Assembly: GCF_016065055.1 (NCBI RefSeq)
Contig: NZ_CP065856.1
Coordinates: 744,001-808,000, forward strand
Length of the DNA stretch: 64,000 bases
Reading direction: 5' to 3'
Origin: Halosimplex litoreum
GTDB lineage: Archaea; Halobacteriota; Halobacteria; Halobacteriales; Haloarculaceae
The notes under the pieces are model-generated. The model was given only the letters and a program-made list of their open reading frames with translations. It did no database searches and was not told the origin of the DNA. Below are positions 58,194 through 64,000 of the stretch, in pieces; position 1 is the first letter of the stretch, and each line of letters starts with the position of its first letter. The translations under genes were made by a program, and so were the position numbers.

Positions 58194-58651
58194 TAGGTAT
58201 CCTCAAGTCGATGGCAACGACGATGAAACACGCGCTCGACGGCGAGACGTTCACCGTCGAGTACCCCGAGACGGCGCCGGAAGTGAGTCCGCGCTTCCGC
58301 GGCGTCCACAAGTTCAGCCAGGAGCGCTGTATCTGGTGTCGCCAGTGCGAGAACGTCTGCCCGAACGACACCATCCAGATCGTCACCGACGACCAGCGCA
58401 ACGGCGAACAGTACAACCTCCACATCGGCCAGTGTATCTACTGTCGCCTGTGCGAGGAAGTCTGTCCCGTCGACGCCATCCTGCTGACACAGAACTTCGA
58501 GTGGACCGCCGACACGAAAGACGAGTTCGTCCTCGACAAGGAACAGCTCAAGAACGTTCCCTGGTACAAGGACATCGACCCGCTCGAGTCGCGCGAACCC
58601 GACCGCGGCGCGTGGATCGGCGAGGGCGACGGCGAAGTCGACTATCAGTAA
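58190..58651 (+). CDS. nuoI: Complex I subunit I (two [4Fe-4S] ferredoxin domain)
   Basis: The 153-residue subunit has two cluster motifs, CIWCRQCENVCP and CIYCRLCEEVCP, that wire electrons toward NuoB. The C terminus is GDGEVDYQ. In related haloarchaea nuoI is followed by nuoJ, K, L, M and N; none follows here. Instead the last 28 bases around the stop recur at 58797-58824 with repeat element C between. The operon therefore appears truncated or split at this point. Confidence 0.97.
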   Translation: MIGILKSMATTMKHALDGETFTVEYPETAPEVSPRFRGVHKFSQERCIWCRQCENVCPNDTIQIVTDDQRNGEQYNLHIGQCIYCRLCEEVCPVDAILLTQNFEWTADTKDEFVLDKEQLKNVPWYKDIDPLESREPDRGAWIGEGDGEVDYQ

Positions 58652-58824
58652 CGTCGACGACTCTTTTGTCCGCCGAGCGAAGCGAGGCGGTTCACCGGAC
58701 GCGACCGGCGGGAGCGTCCGGCTTTTTCACCCATGTTTTTGCTGGAGGGGTACCCGCAGGCGACCGAGGATACCCCTCCGCGAAAAAGATGGGCGTGCGA
58801 CGGCGAAGTCGACTGTCAGTAACG
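58626..58824 (+). repeat. 28-bp direct repeat of the nuoI 3' end flanking element C
   Basis: Bases 58626-58653 (nuoI tail, stop TAA and two bases) recur at 58797-58824 with one difference (A/G). The second copy, in frame, would encode DGEVDCQ and a stop. Element C (58670-58794) lies entirely between the copies. The period is 171 bases. Confidence 0.85.
58670..58794 (+). repeat. Three-hairpin repeat element, copy C
   Basis: Stem 1: CCGCC (58670-58674) with GGCGG (58686-58690). TTCAC follows. Stem 2: CGGACGC (58696-58702) with GCGTCCG (58714-58720). Then CTTTTTCACCCATGTTTTT (58722-58740). Stem 3: GGAGGGGTA (58744-58752) with TACCCCTCC (58771-58779), closed by AAAAAGATGGGC (58783-58794). All stems differ in sequence from copies A and B except the conserved linkers and outer arms. 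Confidence 0.88.
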
Positions 58825-58870
58825 CGGCGTTCGTTTTCGTCTCCTGCGTGTCGCGTGTTCGACCGGCGGT

Positions 58871-59665
58871 TCAGTGGATCGCCAGCGACCCGCTCCGGTG
58901 GACGGTGACGGTGATACCACGGTGGACGAACGATACCGTCGCCCCGTCCTGACCGTCGAGAGTCGCGACGAGGCGCACCGGGTCGATAGCGTCGACGACG
59001 TCGTCGACCGCCGCCTCGTGCAGGGTCGTCGCCTCCGAGACGAGGGCGATCACGGCCGTCTCGACGCTGATCGGTTCCTGCCAGCCGTCGCCGGACTCGG
59101 GAAGCAGGTACACCGATGCGAGAGCGCCGTCGGTGACCTCGGTAGGGAGGTCGCTGGCGACGGTGTACTCGGCGGTGACGGGTTCGGGTACGGTGTCGCC
59201 CGCTCCGGGTCGGGCTTCCGACTCGGCGCCGCCGGTTGGGTCGACGGCCTCGGCGAACTCTCCGTCGGTCGGGGAGGACTCGACGGCGAGCGTTCCACCG
59301 TCGGAGACCGCACCGGTGGCGCCGTCGGAAGGGGAGGAGTCGGCGGCAGCCGGTTTCCGAGCGGTTCGGTGGACGCCCGGTCGCTCGGACGGGTTCGGAC
59401 CGCCGAGGGCGGGCGGGAGGACGAGTTCGTCCTCGAACTCCCTGGCGGCCGAGCGCAGTCGCGACTCGGCGGCGTCGCCCAGCATGTCCACGTACCGCCG
59501 AGCCAGCGTGTCGACGGCTGCCCGCTTGTCGTCCTCGATCTCGGTGACGGTGCCGTCGTCGTCGACGGCGATGGCGCCGATCGAGCGGGCGATCTCGACC
59601 GCCGAGGGGCCGAGCATCGACCGCTGGGTCTCGATGAGTCGTCCCGCGAGATGCTCGTAGCTCAT
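58871..59665 (-). CDS. HalOD1 output-domain protein
   Basis: The 264-residue protein ends in a HalOD1 domain: EPISVETAVIALVSEATTLHEAAVDDVVDAIDPVRLVATLDGQDGATVSFVHRGITVTVHRSGSLAIH matches its pattern, in pieces. The N-terminal 85 residues are helical (MSYEHLAGRLIETQRSMLGP) and not recognised. An acidic Ser/Thr/Pro linker of about 100 residues joins them. HalOD1 is an output module of haloarchaeal signalling proteins. The next membrane protein ends one base upstream, so the two form an operon with the membrane protein first. Confidence 0.78.
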   Translation of the reverse strand: MSYEHLAGRLIETQRSMLGPSAVEIARSIGAIAVDDDGTVTEIEDDKRAAVDTLARRYVDMLGDAAESRLRSAAREFEDELVLPPALGGPNPSERPGVHRTARKPAAADSSPSDGATGAVSDGGTLAVESSPTDGEFAEAVDPTGGAESEARPGAGDTVPEPVTAEYTVASDLPTEVTDGALASVYLLPESGDGWQEPISVETAVIALVSEATTLHEAAVDDVVDAIDPVRLVATLDGQDGATVSFVHRGITVTVHRSGSLAIH

Positions 59666-59666
59666 C

Positions 59667-60083
59667 TCAGGTGGTGGTCGCGCTGTCGATCGTCTCGTAG
59701 AGCATGTAGAACCCTGCGAGCAGGAGGATCGTCACGACGAGGTTGACGGTACTCCCGAAGCGAGCCGGTGGTCCTCGGATCTGTGCGAGCTGTGAGGCGC
59801 CGTTCAGCAGCTGCCAGGTGCTGAACAGGATCACGCCGCCGCTCACCGTGTATATCGCCTTCCCGATCTCGCCCCCGTACAGCCGCGCCGCGAGCACGGC
59901 GAAGCTCACCGCGCCGATCGAGAGCATCACCTGTGCGATCTCGCTAGTGGCGAGAAAGAGGTCCGGTGATTCGGACTGGACGACCGGTGCTCCCATCGCG
60001 GTCCCGGCGACGGCCGCACCCGCGGCGGTGCCCCCGACCACCGCGAGCCCGACCTGCCGTAGCAATCGTTTCGTGTGCGTCAT
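59667..60083 (-). CDS. Four-helix membrane protein upstream of the HalOD1 gene
   Basis: The 138-residue protein has four helices (about 12-35, 45-68, 75-92, 110-130) and ends ATTT. No family is recognised. A minus-strand GATTAAG stretch near 60108-60116 lies about 28 bases before ATG 60083 and could be the TATA box. It is separated from the HalOD1 gene by a single base, which suggests a membrane partner for that output protein. Confidence 0.72.
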   Translation of the reverse strand: MTHTKRLLRQVGLAVVGGTAAGAAVAGTAMGAPVVQSESPDLFLATSEIAQVMLSIGAVSFAVLAARLYGGEIGKAIYTVSGGVILFSTWQLLNGASQLAQIRGPPARFGSTVNLVVTILLLAGFYMLYETIDSATTT

Positions 60084-60432
60084 CCATCGGTGGATCGCGC
60101 GCGCCCGTCTTAATCGCCGACGGTCGTTTACCGTTTTCAGATCCGATACTCTACTCAGTACCGGTCGAACGCGTCTACCCAGTGGGTCGGGACGACTCGT
60201 ATTCTACCGCCCTATATTCCCGAAACGGGCGTCGAGGCGTTTCGAATCGAGGATCTCGAGCGAGGCTTCTAGTTATCGTCGTTGAGATCGTGGGTGACGG
60301 TCCGGGGTCGCGTTCGCGATACTGCTTCCGGACGTCTCGAGTGGGGCGCGAGTCGCCCCCGTCGCTGTGGCCGGGCGCAAATGCGGCACTGACCCAAATA
60401 TCGATAGGGCTTCGGATCGAACTCGGTCGTAG
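60084..60432. other. 349-base intergenic region between divergent genes
   Basis: No gene is seen. It contains a TATA-like stretch for the minus-strand membrane protein (60108-60116) and a plus-strand TATA-like CAAATATCGA (60395-60404) for the HTH gene. A CCTATATTC stretch (60211-60219) may be a further promoter. Confidence 0.5.
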
Positions 60433-60963
60433 ATGAGTGCAGACTCCCTCGACCTGTACGAGACCCAACGGCGGACACTGACGGTGCTGGTCAACGAGTA
60501 TCAACAGCGCGAGTCTCCGGTGAACTCGAACGTCCTCGCCGAGCGGATGGACCGAACGCCGGGGACGATCAGGAACAAGATGCCCCAGCTGGAGTCGCTC
60601 GGGCTGGTCGAGGGCGTCGCGGGCCCCACCGGCGGGTACGAACCGACCGAGAAGGCGTTCCGGGTACTGGACCGAGATCCGGACACCGATCGGGAGTCGG
60701 TGACGGTCGCCCACGACTTCGATCGCGTCGACGCGACCGTCGAGAGCGTCTCCTTTACCAACGTGAACCACCCGTCGGACTGCCGAGCGTGGATCGAGTT
60801 CCAGACCGCTCTACCCTCGGTCGAAGTCGGTGAGCCGATCGCCGTCGGCCCGACCGCCCAGGCCGGCCTCGTCGTCGCCGGCGAGGTCCACACCACGAAC
60901 GACACCGGCAACCGGATCTCGATCACCGTCAGCCAACTGGAAGCGCCAGTCACCGAACCGTGA
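60433..60963 (+). CDS. Winged-helix transcriptional regulator
   Basis: The 176-residue protein has an N-terminal winged helix: LTVLVNEYQQRESPVNSNVLAERMDRTPGTIRNKMPQLESLGLVEGVAGPTGGYEPTEKAFRVL. This matches the HTH part of archaeal HTH-CBS regulators, but the C-terminal half is a beta-rich domain (NVNHPSDCRAWIEFQTALPSVEVGEPIAVGPTAQAGLVVAGEV) instead of CBS domains. It probably binds a ligand and regulates nearby genes. The start lies 29-38 bases after a TATA-like stretch. The DNA target is unknown. Confidence 0.8.
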   Translation: MSADSLDLYETQRRTLTVLVNEYQQRESPVNSNVLAERMDRTPGTIRNKMPQLESLGLVEGVAGPTGGYEPTEKAFRVLDRDPDTDRESVTVAHDFDRVDATVESVSFTNVNHPSDCRAWIEFQTALPSVEVGEPIAVGPTAQAGLVVAGEVHTTNDTGNRISITVSQLEAPVTEP

Positions 60964-61002
60964 CGGACTGCCTTCCCCGTCGCCAGAAATAAATCACGAA
61001 CA

Positions 61003-61014
61003 TTTATTATATAC
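61003..61014 (+). promoter_or_regulatory. Strong TATA box before a leader ORF
   Basis: TTTATTATATAC lies 25-36 bases before ATG 61039 and over 110 bases before the next real gene. Transcription should therefore start at or just before the leader ORF. Confidence 0.7.
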
Positions 61015-61038
61015 CGGCGCCTCGGAGGAGACAGACCG

Positions 61039-61074
61039 ATGTCACGGACGACGTTCGCCGTAGCTGTACGCTGA
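61039..61074 (+). CDS. Leaderless 11-residue upstream ORF
   Basis: MSRTTFAVAVR is predicted to be translated leaderless from the TATA box at 61003-61014, ahead of the small acidic protein at 61132. It could act as an attenuating leader peptide. A 57-base gap follows it. Confidence 0.4.
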   Translation: MSRTTFAVAVR

Positions 61075-61131
61075 TTCTCTCCCCAGATAGCGTCGTCCAG
61101 TTCGCCGACCGTACCTGACAGCACACAGCAG

Positions 61132-61365
61132 ATGAGCACACACGCGACCTCCGAGAGCCGAGACGAACCGACAGCCGAGAGCACGTTCGAAGAATCCGCG
61201 GACGAAGCCGAGGTCGGACCGGAAGCGGCGGACGCCGACTCCGGAACCAGTGACGAACCCGCGCCGATGGACCCGTTCGAAGTCCACGACGCGGCGGCGA
61301 CGTTCGGCGCCTCGACCCGGCGGCTGCCCAACACGGTCGACGGGGAGAACACGTATCTGGGCTGA
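61132..61365 (+). CDS. Small acidic protein, unknown
   Basis: The 77-residue protein has an acidic, Ser/Glu-rich N-terminal half that looks disordered and a more ordered C-terminal half, DPFEVHDAAATFGASTRRLPNTVDGENTYLG. No family is recognised. It is convergent with acs, 62 bases apart. It is downstream of an 11-codon upstream ORF in an unusually long leader. Confidence 0.6.
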   Translation: MSTHATSESRDEPTAESTFEESADEAEVGPEAADADSGTSDEPAPMDPFEVHDAAATFGASTRRLPNTVDGENTYLG

Positions 61366-61427
61366 CGACGCCGGTACGACTCACCTACGGGAAGAGACTC
61401 CCGAGCGCGGACGGTGGTCGGAGCCGG

Positions 61428-63428
61428 TCAGTCGTCGCCGTGGACCTGATCGCGGATCTCCTCGGGGACGCTCGGGTCACGTAGCGTCGTGGTGTTCCCG
61501 AGTTCGTCGCCGTTGGAGATGTTCTCCAGCAGGCGGCGCATGATCTTGCCCGAGCGGGTCTTCGGGAGGTCCTCGACGAAGACGACGCGGTCGGGCCGGG
61601 CGAACTTGCCGATCTCTTCCTCGACAGCCCCGATGATGCGGTCGCGGACTTCCTCCTGGCTGGCGTCGACGCCCTCGCGGACGACGACGTACACGTCGGG
61701 GACCTCACCTTTCTCGTCGTGGTCGCGGGCGGCGACCGCGGCCTCGGCCACGTCCTGCACTTCCGAGACCGCCGATTCGAGTTCCATCGTCCCGAGGCGG
61801 TGCCCGGCGACGTTCATCACGTCGTCGAGCCGGCCCAGCACGCGGAAGTAGCCGTCGTCCTCGTGGACGGCGCCGTCACCGGCCTTGTACACCCAGTCCT
61901 CGCTGTCGTCGCTATCGGTGTCGGAGAAGTCCCGCCAGTACTCGTCGACGAACCGCTCGTCGTTGCCGTAGACCGTCTGGAGCATGCCCGGCCAGGGTTT
62001 CTCGATGACCAGATTACCGGCCTTGCCGCTGGCCTCTTCCATGGGCTCGCCGCTGTCGTCGTACAGGGCGGGCTGGATGCCCGGCGCGGGCAGGCCCGCC
62101 GAGCCGGGTTTCATGTCCTTGAGCGCGGGGAGGTTCGTGATGAGGTGCCCGCCGGTTTCGGTCTGCCACCACGTGTCGACGATGACTGCGTCCTCGTCGC
62201 CGATGTGCTTGTAGTACCACAGCCACGCCTCGGGCTGGATCGGCTCGCCGACCGTCGTCATGTGGCGGAAGTCGAAGTCGTACTCGTCGACGTAGTCGGC
62301 GCCCCACTTCATGAACATCCGGACGGCCGTGGGCGAGGTGTGGAAGATGTCCACGTCGTAGCGCTCGGCGATCTCCCAGATGCGCCCCTTGTGGGGGTGG
62401 TCCGGGGTGTCCTCGTACATCACCGACGTGGTCCCGAGCGCGAGCGGGCCGTAGACGATGTAGGAGTGACCGGTGATCCACCCGATGTCGGCGGCACACC
62501 AGTAGGTGTCCTCGGGTTCGATGTCCAGCACGTACTTGCTGGTGGCGGTGACGTAGGAGAGGTAGCCGCCGGTGCGGTGCTGACAGCCCTTGGGCTGACC
62601 CGTCGTCCCCGAGGTGTACATGAGAAAGAGGGGGTCCTCGGCGTCGCGGGAGACGGGGTCGACGCGGGCGCGTTCGTTCTCGGCGAGCAGGTCGTCAGCG
62701 AGGACGTACGGGTCGTCGCCGTCGATCTCGACGTCCTCGTGGAGTTCGTCGTGGCGCGTCCAGAGGACGACCGTGTCGACATCCGAGTCGGCGAGTTCGA
62801 GCGCCTCGTCGCACTTCTCCTTGTGGTTGAGGAAGTCGCCGCGGCGGTAGTAGCCGTCGCAGGTGACGACCACGTCGGAGTCGGCGTCGTCGATACGGTC
62901 GGCCAGCGCCTGTGCGGAGAAGCCGGCGAACACTTCCGAGTGGGGCGCGCCGATGCGGGCACAGGCCAGCATCGTCACCGGCAGGGCCGGTAGCATCGGG
63001 AGGTGGCAGGTGACCACGTCGTCCTCCTCGACGCCCACGTCGCGCAGCGACGCGGCGGTCGCGTTGACGCGGTTGTACAGGTCCTGGTAGGTGATCGTCT
63101 GGCGCTCGTCGCTGTCGGTGCCCTCCCAGATGAACGCCGCCTGGTTCTTGCGCTCGTCGAGGTGCCGATCGATACAGTTGTACGACGCGTTGAGCTGGCC
63201 GCCCGTGAACCACTCGTAGAAGGGCGGGTTCGAGTCGTCGAGCACCTCGTCCCAGTGTTCGTCCCAGTCGAGGAGTTCGGCGTACTCCTCGAACGCCTCG
63301 GGGTAGTTCGCGTCGAAGCGGTCGTAGATGTCGGGGTCGCTGACGTTGGCCTGGCCGACGAAGTCGGTCGGTGGTCGGAAGTACTCCTGTTCTGTCAGCC
63401 GCGACTCCAGTGGGGATTCGTCAGACAT
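61428..63428 (-). CDS. acs: Acetyl-CoA synthetase
   Basis: The 666-residue adenylate-forming enzyme starts MSDESPLESRLTEQEYFRPP. ATP motif YTSGTTGQPKGCQH, TWWQTETGGH and the acetylatable Lys in TRSGKIMRR are present. It makes acetyl-CoA from acetate, ATP and CoA. Ribosome-binding GAGGAG lies about 11 bases before the ATG at 63428. A TATA-like GATTAAATTG lies at 63471-63480. The next upstream gene, on the same strand, is methylmalonyl-CoA mutase. Confidence 0.95.
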   Translation of the reverse strand: MSDESPLESRLTEQEYFRPPTDFVGQANVSDPDIYDRFDANYPEAFEEYAELLDWDEHWDEVLDDSNPPFYEWFTGGQLNASYNCIDRHLDERKNQAAFIWEGTDSDERQTITYQDLYNRVNATAASLRDVGVEEDDVVTCHLPMLPALPVTMLACARIGAPHSEVFAGFSAQALADRIDDADSDVVVTCDGYYRRGDFLNHKEKCDEALELADSDVDTVVLWTRHDELHEDVEIDGDDPYVLADDLLAENERARVDPVSRDAEDPLFLMYTSGTTGQPKGCQHRTGGYLSYVTATSKYVLDIEPEDTYWCAADIGWITGHSYIVYGPLALGTTSVMYEDTPDHPHKGRIWEIAERYDVDIFHTSPTAVRMFMKWGADYVDEYDFDFRHMTTVGEPIQPEAWLWYYKHIGDEDAVIVDTWWQTETGGHLITNLPALKDMKPGSAGLPAPGIQPALYDDSGEPMEEASGKAGNLVIEKPWPGMLQTVYGNDERFVDEYWRDFSDTDSDDSEDWVYKAGDGAVHEDDGYFRVLGRLDDVMNVAGHRLGTMELESAVSEVQDVAEAAVAARDHDEKGEVPDVYVVVREGVDASQEEVRDRIIGAVEEEIGKFARPDRVVFVEDLPKTRSGKIMRRLLENISNGDELGNTTTLRDPSVPEEIRDQVHGDD

Positions 63429-63470
63429 ACTCTGGCTCCTCTCGGTACGTCGTTCTCGCGACTCCCGTAT

Positions 63471-63480
63471 CAATTTAATC
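63471..63480 (-). promoter_or_regulatory. TATA box of acs
   Basis: Read on the minus strand, GATTAAATTG lies 43-52 bases before ATG 63428. With the Shine-Dalgarno, acs has a short conventional leader. Confidence 0.65.
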
Positions 63481-63534
63481 CAGTCGACCGTGATCGATCC
63501 GTGGGACGGGAGTCAGACGACCGATAGATTTCAG

Positions 63535-64000
63535 TTACGCGATGCTGATCGACTCCCGGTAGCTCCCGTGATGGGCCTCGAAGCGGTCCATGATCTCCCC
63601 CATCGTCGCGTAGGCCTCGACCGCGTCGACGATGGTGGGCATCACGTTCTCGTCGCTCTCGATGGCGTCGTCGAGCGCCGCGAGCGCGTCCTCGACCGCT
63701 TCGTCGTCGCGTTCGGCCTTCACCTCCGCCAGTCGCTCGCGCTGGTTCTCCTGTACCGCCTCGTCGACCCGCAGGGTCTCCGGTTCGGTGTCCTCTTCGA
63801 CGGTGTAGGCGTTGACGCCGACGACGACCTCCTCGTCGGCCTCGACGCGCTGTTGGTACTCGTAGGCCGAGTCCTGTATCTCCCGGTGGAAATAGCCCTC
63901 GTCGATACCGGTCAGCACGCCCTCGCGCATCGACCCGTCGCCCAGCTCGCGGATCGCCTCGATGTATTCCATCGCTTCGGCCTCGACCTCGTCGGTCAGC
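63535..64000 (-). CDS. Methylmalonyl-CoA mutase catalytic subunit, C-terminal part (5' end outside window)
   Basis: The frame is open to the window edge; about 155 codons are visible. The visible part matches the end of the mutase TIM-barrel subunit: DEGYFHREIQDSAYEYQQRVEADEEVVVGVNAYT and NVMPTIVDAVEAYATMGEIMDRFEAHHGSYRES. It ends without a cobalamin-binding domain, so the B12 domain is expected as a separate subunit, as usual in haloarchaea. It acts in propionate or methylaspartate-linked metabolism. The enzyme isomerises methylmalonyl-CoA and succinyl-CoA. Confidence 0.92.
   Translation of the reverse strand, partial: LTDEVEAEAMEYIEAIRELGDGSMREGVLTGIDEGYFHREIQDSAYEYQQRVEADEEVVVGVNAYTVEEDTEPETLRVDEAVQENQRERLAEVKAERDDEAVEDALAALDDAIESDENVMPTIVDAVEAYATMGEIMDRFEAHHGSYRESISIA

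Overview
The window reads as chromosomal DNA of a haloarchaeon (class Halobacteria). It is very GC-rich, proteins are acidic (Asp/Glu runs), many genes start leaderless about 25-30 bases after an AT-rich TATA-like box, and it carries typical haloarchaeal families: HalX response regulator, HalOD1 output domain, DUF5658, Agl23-like GT-C protein, fused nuoCD, and Tat-exported lipoproteins. A genus cannot be named from the sequence alone. No tRNA, rRNA, CRISPR array or transposase gene was found.

Layout. 1-2860: three overlapping genes for an anchored PQQ-propeller/PKD protein and two small membrane proteins. 2924-8004: housekeeping genes, including the termination ribonuclease FttA, a DsbB-like protein, a HalX response regulator and an aldo/keto reductase. 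8172-28419: a surface-glycan or exopolysaccharide locus. It holds an ATP-grasp ligase, a PP-loop ATPase, two GT4-type glycosyltransferases, a nucleotide-sugar dehydrogenase, a DUF354 protein, three Tat-exported parallel beta-helix proteins, a sulfatase-superfamily enzyme, a flippase, a large multi-pass protein and a DUF1616 protein. Together these could make an acidic sugar, assemble a glycan, flip it and remodel it outside. 28517-43551: mixed housekeeping (endonuclease III, GH2-like hydrolase, coiled-coil protein, PQQ lipoprotein, CBS-MaoC fusion, CheC, PLD-like secreted protein, DHH/RecJ-like protein). 44580-53286: JAMM protease with FAD synthase, aminotransferase, ribH, Agl23-like protein, purK/purE and a cytosolic PQQ protein. 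54295-58651: a respiratory complex I operon nuoA-B-CD-H-I that stops after nuoI. 58871-64000: HalOD1 protein, HTH regulator, acetyl-CoA synthetase and the end of a methylmalonyl-CoA mutase gene.

The most unusual structure is a repeated, modular three-hairpin element of about 125-140 bp. I found three copies: A at 43603-43732 (minus), B at 44400-44539 (plus) and C at 58670-58794 (plus). Linkers and the outer arms of the last hairpin are nearly invariant, while the stems differ in sequence but stay self-complementary. A and B face away from each other around a small island of clearly lower GC that encodes one atypical protein. C sits just after nuoI, between the real nuoI tail and a second 28-bp copy of that tail, exactly where the nuo operon breaks off. 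This looks like an undescribed mobile or recombination-prone element family.

Gene starts were chosen from promoter position, overlap with the previous stop, signal peptides and family length. Functions come from motifs I can read; no database search was possible.
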